The notes beneath the pieces are model-generated. The model was not told the DNA's origin. It saw nothing but the letters and a program-made list of their open reading frames with translations, and did no database searches. This document shows positions 40,283 through 48,374 of a stretch of DNA of 64,000 nucleotides, piece by piece; the first letter of the stretch is position 1; each line of letters begins with the position of its first letter. Location: contig NZ_CP045929.1 of the NCBI RefSeq assembly GCF_009664835.1, positions 3,596,001-3,660,000 on the forward strand, read 5' to 3'. Position numbers and translations under genes: made by a program. This stretch comes from Allosaccharopolyspora coralli. Lineage in GTDB: Bacteria > Actinomycetota > Actinomycetes > Mycobacteriales > Pseudonocardiaceae.

Positions 40283-40890
40283 TCGATGCCTTTCTGTCCC
40301 TTCTGGCCGGCGTCCATCGGGTGCTTGACCTTCGACGTCGCCAAGACCAGATCAGCGGCCGCACACAACGAGTCCGGAGCGTTCCGACCGGTGATGACCA
40401 CATGCTGGTGTCCAGGACGGTCCCGCAACGTGGTCACGACCTCGTCGACGTCGACCCACCCCCAGTGCAGCGGATACGTGAACTCGTCGAGCACGTACAT
40501 GCCGTGCTGCTCGGTCTCGAGCCTCCGGCGGATCTCCTGCCAGCCCTCGAGCGCAGCCGCGGCATGATCCTCCTCGCTGCCCTTCTTGCGGGACCAGGAC
40601 CAGCCCTCACCCATCTTGTGCCACTCGACCGGGCCACCCTCGCCTGTCTGCGCGTGCAGGGCACCGAGTGCGCGGAAGGCCGATTCCTCACCCACACGCC
40701 ACTTCGCGGATTTCACGAACTGGAACACGCCGATCGACCAGCCCTGGTTCCACCCACGCAACGCCATACCGAACGCGGCGGTGGACTTGCCCTTCATCTC
40801 GCCGGTGTGCACGGCCACCAGCGGGCGGTTCCGGCGCTGGCGCGTGGTGAGTCCGTCGGCGGGCACGGTCGAAGGCTTTCCCTGTGGCAT
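40276..40890 (-). CDS. cobO: Cob(I)yrinic acid a,c-diamide adenosyltransferase
   Basis: CobO (CobA/BtuR family, 204 aa) transfers adenosyl from ATP to Co(I) corrinoids. It contains the P-loop VHTGEMKGKSTAAFGMALR, VGVFQF-type strand (IGVFQFVKS), YVLDEFTYPLHWGWVD and VVITGRNAPDSL. It starts a new transcription unit after the chelatase terminator, with a 290-bp upstream spacer that holds the structured element at 41039-41138. Confidence 0.95.
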   Translation of the reverse strand: MPQGKPSTVPADGLTTRQRRNRPLVAVHTGEMKGKSTAAFGMALRGWNQGWSIGVFQFVKSAKWRVGEESAFRALGALHAQTGEGGPVEWHKMGEGWSWSRKKGSEEDHAAAALEGWQEIRRRLETEQHGMYVLDEFTYPLHWGWVDVDEVVTTLRDRPGHQHVVITGRNAPDSLCAAADLVLATSKVKHPMDAGQKGQKGIEW

Positions 40891-41038
40891 GCGCCGAGCC
40901 TAGACGCTCGGTGCTCGGCTGCGGGCGCTCCGGAGGGATTCACCACGTGGCCCGGTCAGCGGGGAAAGAGGGCTGTCGCCGTGTCGTGCCAGCGGCGGAG
41001 TCGCTGAACGGTCACCACGTACCCAGCCCGACCACCAG

Positions 41039-41138
41039 CGGGTTCTCAGCGCCCTCCTCGCGAGGACAGCGATATCGCTGCGTAGGTCGCTACTCGAGAA
41101 ATCGATCCCGCAGCGAGGAGGGCGCTGAGGTTCCGCCA
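41039..41138 (+). ncRNA. Candidate structured RNA element, copy 1
   Basis: A 17-bp perfect stem (41045-41061 with 41113-41129) encloses a 51-nt loop that begins GAGGACAG and ends ATCCCGCA. Inside are a short helix (CGAT/ATCG) and a hairpin GTAG-GTCG-CTAC. The flanks are GGGTTCTCA and TGAGGTTCCGC. A second copy at 57012-57128 keeps every loop block but has a different, still paired, 17-bp stem and a longer CGTCGAC/GTCGACG inner helix. Strand is assigned by alignment to that copy. Transcription is unproven. Confidence 0.6.
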
Positions 41139-41183
41139 CCCCACCACCGAGCAAGCCCTTCCGAAAGGACTTCTTAGCTATGG

Positions 41184-41234
41184 AAAAGCCCCCGCACTCA
41201 ACCAGCCTGGGGGTCACCGGGAGTACGGGGGCTC
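41184..41234 (-). terminator. Rho-independent terminator of the chelatase gene
   Basis: On the minus strand GAGCCCCCGTACTC pairs with GAGTGCGGGGGCTTTT, a 13-14-bp stem with one mismatch and a 3' T-run, about 100 bp after the chelatase stop at 41334. Confidence 0.85.
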
Positions 41235-41333
41235 TTCACGGTCCACCCCTGGGGGTCGGGTGGACACATCCCCATAATACCAACGACACGCGCCGGGAGC
41301 CGCATCGACTCCCCCGCGTCGCCGCCGGAACGT

Positions 41334-43442
41334 TCACGCGGCTCGGACGGTGTCCGGGCGTGCCGCGCGAACGACACCGGCGACGCTGTCCGCCGAGAGT
41401 TCCTCCAGCCGCAGGCACGGTCCTTCCAGTGCGGTTGCGATCTCGGGAGCAAGACCGAGGCGGACGTGCCCGCTCTCGCAGTCCACGACGACGGACGAGA
41501 CGTCGAGATCCGCAAGCAGCCGCGCGGCTCGCATGGCATCGTCGACGGACTCCCGGGAGCGTTGACGGCCGGTGACTTCCCCGTGTTTCACCGGCACGGT
41601 CGCCTTGCCGTCGGTGAGCAGCACGAGCAGCGGTCTGCGCTGCGGATCACGCATCCGTTCCGTGGTCACGACCTTCCGTGCGGTGAGCAGGCCGTCCGCC
41701 AACGGTGTCCGGCCTCCGGTCCGCAGCTCGCGCATCCGGCTCGCGGCGATGTCCACAGAGGAGGTCGGGGGCAGCGCGAGCTCGGCGTCGTCGCCACGGA
41801 AGGTCACCACACCGACCTTGTCCCGCCGCTGGTAGGCGTCGGTGAGCAACGACAGCACAGCGCCACTCACGGCGGACATGCGCTCGCGCGCGGCCATCGA
41901 GCCCGAGGCGTCGACCACGAACAACACGAGATTGCCCTCCCGGCCTTCCCGGACGGCACGCCGGAGGTCGTCCTGACGCAGCACCAGGCCGGGACCACGA
42001 CGGCCTCGCGCCGATTGATGTGGTGCCGCCGCCGCTACGGTCGCGGGAAGGTGCACACCGGAACCATCCACTGTGGAGGAGCGAACGACCTGGCCCGACC
42101 GGGACCGGGCGCGCGAACGGCGACCGGGCGCTCCCTCGCCGACGCCGGGAACCTCCAGGAGGCGCGCGCGGAAGGACGGCGCGGGAACCGCGGGCGGCCG
42201 TTCCGACGAGGCGTTGCCCTCGGGGGCACCCTGCGATTCACCGTCTCCGGTGGACTCGGACGGCTCCGGCTGCCGAGCACCACCACCGCCGTCCGGCGGG
42301 CCGTCCCCGCCGCCGTCGGGGTCGTCGTCCCCGTCGTCGGGCCCTCCGTTCCCGGCATCCCCGTCGTCAGGTCCGCCCTGGCCGTCGTCCGGACCTTCCG
42401 ACTCGTCACCGGCGTGCTCCGCGGCGTCGGAGAGCGCCTGTTGCAGCTGCTCCTCCTCGACACCCGGCTCGTCGAACGGGTCGCGCCTGCGGCGATGCGG
42501 CAACGCCAACCGTGCCGCGGCCTCGACGTCGACCTCGGCCACTGCGTCCGCGCCGCGCCACGCCGCGTGTGCCACCGCGGTCCGCGCCAGCACCAAATCC
42601 GCTCGCATCCCGTCGACCTCGAACGCCGCGCACAACGCGGCGATCCGGCGCAGCTCAGCGTCCGGCAGCGACACCGTGCCCAGTCGAGCCTGGGCCGCGG
42701 CGATTCGTTCGGCGAGCTCCGCGTCCTCGGACTCCCAGGACCGGGCGAAACCGTCCGGGTCGGACTCGAACGCGAGTCGACGGCGCACGACCTCGGTGCG
42801 CGTGTCCACGTCGCGGGAGGCTGCCACCTGCACCGTGAGGCCGAACCGGTCGAGCAGCTGCGGCCGCAGCTCGCCCTCCTCCGGATTCATCGTGCCCACC
42901 AGCAAGAACGAGGCCGCGTGTGAGACCGACACACCCTCACGCTCCACGTGCGCGCGGCCCATCGCCGCCGCATCGAGCAGCAGATCCACCAGGTGGTCGT
43001 GCAGGAGGTTGACCTCGTCGACGTAGAGCACGCCCCGGTTCGCCGACGCGAGCAATCCCGGCTGGTACGCCCGGACTCCGTCGGAGAGAGCACGTTCCAG
43101 GTCGAGTGAGCCGACGAGCCGATCCTCGGTCGCGCCCACCGGGAGCTCCACCAGCTGCGCAGGGCGCGTCTCAGCCGCCGTGGCGTCGTGCGGGGCATCA
43201 GGGCAGTCCTCGTCGACGGCCACGGGCGAGCAGCCGAAGCGGCAGCCGGGCACGACGTCGAGCGCAGGCAGCAGCGCGGAGAGTGCACGCACCACCGTCG
43301 ACTTCGCGGTTCCCTTCTCGCCGCGCACCAGCACCCCGCCGATGCCGGGGTGTACCGCGTTGAGCAGCAGGGCCAGCCGCATGTCGTCGTGCCCCACGAT
43401 CGCGGAGAACGGGTACTGCGACCTCGTGCGAGCAGCGGTCAT
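41334..43442 (-). CDS. ChlI/ChlD-type AAA+ chelatase subunit with VWA domain (probable CobN partner)
   Basis: A 702-aa fusion resembling magnesium chelatase I and D subunits. The AAA+ domain (1-330) has [16 protein letters not shown], Walker [15 protein letters not shown], Walker [12 protein letters not shown] and [12 protein letters not shown] Asp/Gly/Pro-rich linker spans about 335-405. The C-terminal VWA domain near 510 has [13 protein letters not shown] (MIDAS). No chlorophyll genes are present, while cobN and a cobalamin riboswitch are, so it most likely energises cobalt insertion in place of CobS-CobT. In M. tuberculosis the homologue likewise precedes cobO. Confidence 0.92.
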   Translation of the reverse strand: MTAARTRSQYPFSAIVGHDDMRLALLLNAVHPGIGGVLVRGEKGTAKSTVVRALSALLPALDVVPGCRFGCSPVAVDEDCPDAPHDATAAETRPAQLVELPVGATEDRLVGSLDLERALSDGVRAYQPGLLASANRGVLYVDEVNLLHDHLVDLLLDAAAMGRAHVEREGVSVSHAASFLLVGTMNPEEGELRPQLLDRFGLTVQVAASRDVDTRTEVVRRRLAFESDPDGFARSWESEDAELAERIAAAQARLGTVSLPDAELRRIAALCAAFEVDGMRADLVLARTAVAHAAWRGADAVAEVDVEAAARLALPHRRRRDPFDEPGVEEEQLQQALSDAAEHAGDESEGPDDGQGGPDDGDAGNGGPDDGDDDPDGGGDGPPDGGGGARQPEPSESTGDGESQGAPEGNASSERPPAVPAPSFRARLLEVPGVGEGAPGRRSRARSRSGQVVRSSTVDGSGVHLPATVAAAAPHQSARGRRGPGLVLRQDDLRRAVREGREGNLVLFVVDASGSMAARERMSAVSGAVLSLLTDAYQRRDKVGVVTFRGDDAELALPPTSSVDIAASRMRELRTGGRTPLADGLLTARKVVTTERMRDPQRRPLLVLLTDGKATVPVKHGEVTGRQRSRESVDDAMRAARLLADLDVSSVVVDCESGHVRLGLAPEIATALEGPCLRLEELSADSVAGVVRAARPDTVRAA

Positions 43443-43494
43443 GCCAGAGTCCTTCCTCGGGTGTCGGACGCCCCGGGTCGACGTGCGCGAGGGG

Positions 43495-43645
43495 CAGTGT
43501 CCTGACTCCCGGATCCGCGCGTACCTCCGGCCTTCCCAGGGTGCACACCCCGGTGGCTCGCGTGGGAGGTCGCTCCCCGGTCACAGTGGCGCCGACCGTG
43601 CCGGATTCACACCGGCTTCCTGCGGGGTGCCACGCCCCGAACCCC
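43495..43645 (-). promoter_or_regulatory. Cobalamin riboswitch upstream of the chelatase gene
   Basis: On the minus strand: GGAAGCCGGTGTGAATCCGG, then CGGTCGGCGCCACTGTGACC (complement of 43580-43620), GGGGAGCGACCTCCC, a GGGAAGGCCGG segment and the closing GGGAGTCAGGACACTG. All core blocks are present. It ends about 50 nt before the chelatase ATG. Confidence 0.93.
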
Positions 43646-43683
43646 TCGCTGGGATCCACGGCATCGTCTCAGAGGGCAGCTAG

Positions 43684-43722
43684 GAACGTGGGTGGGTGGT
43701 CCAGGACCGGCGCCCCAGTTCG
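43684..43722. repeat. Dispersed hairpin, family 4, copy 4
   Basis: Reads AACGTGGGTGGGTGGTCC then GGACCGGCGCCCCAGTTCG; the same frame of conserved blocks as the other copies with a different centre. It starts 8 bp after the stop of the GNAT gene, between it and the riboswitch. Confidence 0.68.
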
Positions 43723-43729
43723 CGGCCGG

Positions 43730-44221
43730 TCAGCCGGTTCGGTCGGGTTCCCGGCGCATCGCGACGTGGGGGATCCCTTCCTCCCGATACGGTTCGCCAT
43801 GCTCGACGAAACCGAAGGATCGGTAGAAACCGAGCGCATGAGTCTGCGCGGACATCTCGATCGGCGCACCGCTGAAGTCGTCGACCGCGACGCGCATCAA
43901 CTCCCGGCCCACTCCGGTGCCACGCGCGGATTTCGCGACGCACACCCGCCCGATGTGCACGGTGGCGTCGGAGTCGCACAACACCCGCAGGTAGCCGACC
44001 ATCTCCCGCTCGCCCTTCTCACCGAACTCGTCCGACTCGCCGGTGATCCAGTAGTGCCGGGTGCTCGGTTCCAGGTCGCGTCCGTCCAGTTCGGACTCGG
44101 GTGGGCACTCCTGCTCGATCACGAAGACGGACAGGCGCAGCCACAGGATGCGATACAGGTCCCGAGGATCGAGGTCCGCGACCGAGGCTCGGTGCACCGC
44201 CGTCGGCGACTGCGCATTCAT
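43730..44221 (-). CDS. GNAT-family N-acetyltransferase (ElaA-like)
   Basis: A 163-aa acetyltransferase. The N-terminus (LYRILWLRLSVFVIEQECP) is typical of the ElaA subgroup, and the acetyl-CoA binding loop is VCVAKSARGTGVGRELM (motif A, Q/RxxGxG/A form), followed by MSAQTHALGFYRSFGFVEHG. ATG at 44221. The same family occupies the place upstream of the chelatase gene in M. tuberculosis. Substrate unknown. Confidence 0.88.
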   Translation of the reverse strand: MNAQSPTAVHRASVADLDPRDLYRILWLRLSVFVIEQECPPESELDGRDLEPSTRHYWITGESDEFGEKGEREMVGYLRVLCDSDATVHIGRVCVAKSARGTGVGRELMRVAVDDFSGAPIEMSAQTHALGFYRSFGFVEHGEPYREEGIPHVAMRREPDRTG

Positions 44222-44618
44222 GCCTGTTCCCTATCACAACGCCACATCGCACACAGCATTGCCGGGCGTCGCGACCGGTCTCGGCGCCACGACACCTCGC
44301 AAGTGCCGACACGAGCCGTGCTCAATCGCGCACGCATCGCATTCTTCGGCCTTCCTTTCGTGACTCGCGGCACACGTCATGCCGATATCGCGTGATCCGG
44401 GCGTGATCCAGTTCGCAGGAGTGTCACCTCACATCCAAGTCCGACGACATCGGGATAATCTTTCGATACGATCGTTCCCGGCGGGAAAATTTGCTTCCCT
44501 TGCGCCGTCAGCGACGACTGTGCTTCGCCTCACTTCTGCGCGTGCCACTGACACCGCTGTCTTCGAACACCATCGCCGCGCGCACCGCGCGTGCATTCGG
44601 AAAGGACGGAACAACGTC
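44222..44618. other. 397-bp divergent spacer, GNAT to LysE
   Basis: No gene supported. AT content rises around 44455-44500 (GATAATCTTTCGATACGATC and GGGAAAATTTGC nearby), which fits promoter DNA for the lysE-type gene. Confidence 0.5.
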
Positions 44619-45254
44619 ATGCTTCTGGACTTCAGTCCGCTGCCGGCTTTTCTCGTCGCCAGCATGGTCGTGGTCCTCACACCCGGTGTGGACGTGTTCC
44701 TCCTGTTGCGTACCTCCCTTCGCTCCGGCATCCGGCCGGGACTGCTCGCCCTCGCCGGGATCCACACCGCCAGCGTGATCCAGGTCGGCGTCGTCATCTC
44801 CGGGCTCGGCGCACTCATCACGCAGAACCCGGCCGTGCTCTCCGTCCTCAAGTGGCTCGGCGCCGCCTACCTCGTCTACCTCGCGGCCACGATCCTGCGC
44901 GGCCTGTGGCTCACGAGGCAGGAGACCGCAGACCTCGACGCACCCGCCACGGCCGGGCTGCGCGAGGCCAACCCGTACCTGCGCGGGTTCTTCAGCAACA
45001 TCACCAACCCGAAGATGCTGCTGTTCAGCCTCGCGTTCCTGCCTCAGTTCGTCGGCTCGTCACCGCAACCGGCCGCCCAGCTCGTCATGCTCGGCGTCGT
45101 GTTCCTCGTCGTCGCCGCGATCTGGGAAATCTCGATCGTGGTCGGCGCCGCCCGCATCGCGAGCAAGCTTCGAGACCCGCGCGTGGCCCGGACGCTGGAC
45201 GCGGTGAGCGCCGCCGCCTTCCTCACCATCTCCGTCGGGCTCGTCGCGACCTGA
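44619..45254 (+). CDS. LysE/RhtB-family amino acid exporter
   Basis: A 211-aa membrane protein with six hydrophobic segments. Family marks are VVVLTPGVDVFLLLRTSLRSG near the N-terminus (TPGxD in place of the usual TPGPN), LKWLGAAYLVYLA in the third helix and FFSNITNPKMLLFSLAFLPQF in the middle. The ATG at 44619 follows AAAGGACGGA. Members export amino acids or homoserine lactones; substrate here is unknown. A strong hairpin follows its stop. Confidence 0.9.
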   Translation: MLLDFSPLPAFLVASMVVVLTPGVDVFLLLRTSLRSGIRPGLLALAGIHTASVIQVGVVISGLGALITQNPAVLSVLKWLGAAYLVYLAATILRGLWLTRQETADLDAPATAGLREANPYLRGFFSNITNPKMLLFSLAFLPQFVGSSPQPAAQLVMLGVVFLVVAAIWEISIVVGAARIASKLRDPRVARTLDAVSAAAFLTISVGLVAT

Positions 45255-45258
45255 CCTC

Positions 45259-45286
45259 GCTGCGGGCGGCATCCGCCGCCCGCAGC
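45259..45286. terminator. Bidirectional hairpin between lysE-type gene and protease
   Basis: A perfect 12-bp stem (GCTGCGGGCGGC with its complement) and a 4-nt loop ATCC, 4 bp after the LysE stop and 31 bp from the convergent protease stop. There is no T-run on either strand. Confidence 0.75.
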
Positions 45287-45316
45287 CGGCCACGTGGATC
45301 AACCCGCGTCCTCAGC

Positions 45317-46177
45317 TCAAGCGGCAGGCTGGGGCGCCGGTCCGCCGGAGGCCGGGGCGGCGACCTCCCCGTCACCGACGTGCTGACGCAGGAAGTCCTC
45401 GTAGGACGCCACTCGTGTGTACACGCCCGGCGTCTCCGGACGAGCGCACCCGTTGCCCCACGAGACGATGCCGATCAGCTTGTCTCCCGCGACGAGCGGG
45501 CCACCCGAGTCGCCCTGGCAGCTGTCGACACCACCCTCCGGCAGGCCGGCGCACACCATCGAGTCGGCCGAGAACCCCGGGTTCGCCTCGGCGCAGTCCG
45601 CGTCGGCGGCCACCGGTGGATGCGCCTTGCGCAGCGTGGTGGACGGGCTACCGCCCTCCGACGTCGCACCCCAGCCGAGCACCGTCGTCAGCGTTCCCGC
45701 TCGGTAGAGCGAGTCGTCGGCGGAGGTGGCGAGCTCCAAGGGCCGCTGGTTCAGTGCACTCGCGAGCGTCAACACCGCGATGTCGGCGCCGAGGTTCGGG
45801 CTTCCGTACTCGGGGTGCGTGGCGATCCCGCCGACCGCGGCAACCGCGCCGCCGTCGCCCCGTGTGTCCTGCCTGCCCGCCACGATCTCGATGTTCTCCG
45901 GCCGCTCGGAGTCCACACAGTGCGCGGCCGTCACGACCTTGTCCGGCGCGACGAGCGTGCCGCCGCAGAACTGGGCACCCTGCTCGGCCAGGTACACGGT
46001 GAACGGATACTCCGCGATGTCGGCCTCGGAGCCGCCGACAACGCGCGTCTGCGGTGGCCCCGGACCGTCGGCCTTCGACGGCGCGGCATCGACGGATGCG
46101 GCGCTCAGCGCCGACGACACGATCGCAACGGTGAGCACTCCGGTCCACGCTCCCGCACGACGCAAGGTCCGTCCCAT
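45317..46177 (-). CDS. Secreted trypsin-like serine protease
   Basis: A 286-aa S1 family protease with an N-terminal signal peptide (RRAGAWTGVLTVAIVSSAL then ASVDA|A) and a short propeptide before RVVGGSEADIAEYPF. The catalytic triad is visible: His in VVTAAHCVDS, Asp in GADIAVLTLA, Ser in DSCQGDSGGPLV. The S1-pocket Asp precedes the Ser by six residues, indicating trypsin-like preference for Arg/Lys. ATG at 46177 with GGGGAGGAG. Three cystine pairs are likely. Confidence 0.93.
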   Translation of the reverse strand: MGRTLRRAGAWTGVLTVAIVSSALSAASVDAAPSKADGPGPPQTRVVGGSEADIAEYPFTVYLAEQGAQFCGGTLVAPDKVVTAAHCVDSERPENIEIVAGRQDTRGDGGAVAAVGGIATHPEYGSPNLGADIAVLTLASALNQRPLELATSADDSLYRAGTLTTVLGWGATSEGGSPSTTLRKAHPPVAADADCAEANPGFSADSMVCAGLPEGGVDSCQGDSGGPLVAGDKLIGIVSWGNGCARPETPGVYTRVASYEDFLRQHVGDGEVAAPASGGPAPQPAA

Positions 46178-46622
46178 GGCGATGTCTCCTCCCCGGCGAG
46201 GCCCCGGTGGCCGTCGCCTCACTGCGCGTCAGTCTCGCCGAGCTGAACAGAGCGACCCCGCCGCGACCAGCGACACCTCTCCGACGCCACTCGAAACGGT
46301 GATCATCGACCGGAAACGACCACTCGACGGTGGGATACCGACACACGCGCGGCGTGTCGGCTGTCCTTCCCGGCCGCGAGGGTCGACGCGTCCTCAGGGG
46401 GCGCGTCCGTCCACTCCGGACCGTCTCGTCCCGATCGCCGCCGGATTCCGCTCCCACCGGGAAAGCCCCCGCCGGGGACGCTAGGCTGGGGAGGGCGAGG
46501 TGATCTTCCGGTCACCGGCACGACGCGCGGCAGTCGGCCCGCCGGGTCGCGCCCGCAGTGCCCGATCGTCCATGCGTGACCTGCACGAACCGACACGGTC
46601 TCCGAACGAGAGGAATGCCGGC
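46178..46622. other. 445-bp divergent spacer, protease to PEBP gene
   Basis: No gene is supported; open frames here lack ribosome sites or known motifs. The region must contain promoters for both flanking genes. Confidence 0.5.
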
Positions 46623-47168
46623 ATGAGCCTGGAGCGCCCGACCGACCCGGACCCGTACACCCTGTTGCCGGAGGTGCCGGCGTTCACCGTCACCTCCACC
46701 GACGTCGCCGACGGCGACAAGCTCTCGCTCACCCACGTCTTCGACGGCATGGGAGCCGGTGGCGAGAACCGCTCGCCGCAGCTGAGCTGGCGAGACTTCC
46801 CGGAGACCACCAGGAGTTTCGTGGTGACCTGCTTCGACCCCGATGCCCCGATCCCCGGCGGCTTCTGGCACTGGGTCGTCGTCGACATCCCGGTCGGAGT
46901 CACCGAACTGGCCCACGACGCTGGCAACCGCTCCGGCAGCGGGTTGCCCGATGGCGCCTTTCATGTCACCAACGACCTGGGCGAGAAGGCCTACGGCGGC
47001 GCGGCACCGCCCCCCGGTGATCGCCCGCACCGCTACTACTTCGTGGTGCACGCGGTCGACACCGACAAGCTCGGCGTCGACGACACCGTCAGCCCGGCCG
47101 TCGTGAGCTTCACGCTCGCCTTCCACACCGTCGGCCGCGCGATCATCACCCCGACCTACGCGCACTGA
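46623..47168 (+). CDS. YbhB/YbcL family PEBP-like protein
   Basis: A 181-aa cytosolic member of the phosphatidylethanolamine-binding protein superfamily. Diagnostic motifs are ENRSPQLSWRDFPETTRS and the DPDAP box (CFDPDAPIPGGFWHWVVVDI), then YGGAAPPPGDRPHRYYFVVH. The ATG at 46623 follows GAGAGGA; a longer open frame upstream lacks family similarity. The biochemical function of bacterial PEBPs is unresolved. Confidence 0.92.
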   Translation: MSLERPTDPDPYTLLPEVPAFTVTSTDVADGDKLSLTHVFDGMGAGGENRSPQLSWRDFPETTRSFVVTCFDPDAPIPGGFWHWVVVDIPVGVTELAHDAGNRSGSGLPDGAFHVTNDLGEKAYGGAAPPPGDRPHRYYFVVHAVDTDKLGVDDTVSPAVVSFTLAFHTVGRAIITPTYAH

Positions 47169-47173
47169 CCTGC

Positions 47174-47211
47174 ACCGCTGGTGCCGGTGCGCCGACACCG
47201 GCACCAGCGGT
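47174..47211 (+). terminator. 16-bp perfect hairpin after the PEBP gene
   Basis: ACCGCTGGTGCCGGTG (47174-47189) pairs fully with 47196-47211 across a 6-nt loop, starting 5 bp after the stop. No T-run follows. It separates the PEBP gene from the VanZ-RDD gene. Confidence 0.75.
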
Positions 47212-47243
47212 ACGATCTCGGAGACGAGCGGGACGGAGTAGCT

Positions 47244-48368
47244 GTGAGCGTCCGGGTGCTCCCGGCCTTCGTCGCCGTGATCATCGCGGTCGTCCTCGCG
47301 CTCGTCCTGTTCGTGCCGTTCGTCGCCCGGGCGCACCGCCGCCACGGACACCTCGGCCCCGGGCGTACGTTTCTGCACTTCGCCGCACTGCTGTACGCGT
47401 TGGGGCTGGCGGCCTACGTCCTGATCCCGCTCCCGCCGACCGGTCCCGGGTTCTGTGCCGCGCTCGCGCATCTCACACCTCAATGGGAGCCGCTCCGCTG
47501 GCTCGCGGGTCTTCCCCGCCCCGGTTCGGCCGCCGACGTCACCTCGCTGCTCTCGTACTCCACGGTTCAGCAGTTCGGCTTCAACGTGCTGCTGTTCGTA
47601 CCGCTCGGCATGCTCGCCCGCCACCTCGCACGCGCGGGTGTCCCGCTCACCGTGCTGCTCGGGTTCGCGACGTCGCTGTTCGTGGAGCTGACCCAGCTGA
47701 CCGGCATCTGGTTTCTGTACCCGTGCCCGTACCGACTGTTCGATGTGGACGATCTACTCGCGAACACGCTGGGAGCGGCGTTCGGGAGTGCGTTGGCGCC
47801 CGTACTGCGACTGGTGTCCGGTCCCGCCGGCAGCGACGCAGGCGAGCCGAGACCGGTCGGTGTCGGACGACGGCTCCTCGGAATGGTGTGCGACGCGTTG
47901 CTGCTGTGGTGGTGCGGCAGTGCTGTGCTGCGCGCCTCGGAAGTACTGCTGCGTGAAACACCATGGGAGGGCACGATCGCCGCACGCACCCTCGCGCTGT
48001 GGTTCACGCCTGCGTTCGCACTGCTGTTGTGCACGGTGTTCGGACGCGGAACCACACTCGGCCAACACGCGGTCCTGCTGCGCGCGACGCGGCGGGACGG
48101 CCGTGCGCCGAGCGCGCAGGAGGCCGTCGTGCGGTGGCTGGGCGGGCTCGGCGGGCTCGCGGTCGTGCAGGGGTTCCTACCGCTGCTCGACGTGCCTCGT
48201 GCGGGGGCGTTCGTCGCGCTCGCCTGGTGCACGATCCACGCGTTCGGTGTGACACGAACGCACGACCGGCGAGGAATCACAGGCGTGCTCGCCGGGTTGA
48301 CAGTGAAGGACGCACGGGAGGACGACGCGTCGCTGCGGCCGCCCGTGACGAGAACAACACCTCAGTGA
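47244..48368 (+). CDS. VanZ-like and RDD-domain membrane protein
   Basis: A 374-aa polytopic membrane protein. The first half is VanZ-like (LIPLPPTGP, QQFGFNVLLFVPLGMLARHL, FVELTQLTGIWF, FDVDDLLANTLGAAFG). The second half is an RDD domain (RRLLGMVCDALLLWW, FGRGTTLGQHAVLLRATRR). VanZ proteins are linked to teicoplanin tolerance in some Gram-positives, but most, including this one, are unassigned. GTG at 47244 after GGACGGAG. It is 6 bp upstream of mtr, so the two are probably cotranscribed. Confidence 0.85.
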   Translation: MSVRVLPAFVAVIIAVVLALVLFVPFVARAHRRHGHLGPGRTFLHFAALLYALGLAAYVLIPLPPTGPGFCAALAHLTPQWEPLRWLAGLPRPGSAADVTSLLSYSTVQQFGFNVLLFVPLGMLARHLARAGVPLTVLLGFATSLFVELTQLTGIWFLYPCPYRLFDVDDLLANTLGAAFGSALAPVLRLVSGPAGSDAGEPRPVGVGRRLLGMVCDALLLWWCGSAVLRASEVLLRETPWEGTIAARTLALWFTPAFALLLCTVFGRGTTLGQHAVLLRATRRDGRAPSAQEAVVRWLGGLGGLAVVQGFLPLLDVPRAGAFVALAWCTIHAFGVTRTHDRRGITGVLAGLTVKDAREDDASLRPPVTRTTPQ

Positions 48369-48374
48369 TGCAGG

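Larger units (their letters stand above)
40891..41333. other. 443-bp region between cobO and the chelatase gene: terminator plus structured element
   Basis: No gene is supported. It holds the chelatase terminator (41184-41234), the covarying stem-loop element (41039-41138), and the presumed cobO promoter in 40891-41030. A minus-strand frame (40900-41217) crosses both structures and has no ribosome site, so I leave it out. Confidence 0.6.

Noticed and set aside
41039-41138. Integron attC site or insertion-sequence end as explanation for the stem-loop
   Set aside because: The flanks are not the inverse core sites of attC, no integrase or transposase is nearby, and the stem is conserved by pairing rather than by sequence.
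40900-41217. 105-codon minus-strand frame upstream of cobO
   Set aside because: It runs through the terminator and the structured stem-loop and has no ribosome site; better explained as a frame through RNA structure.
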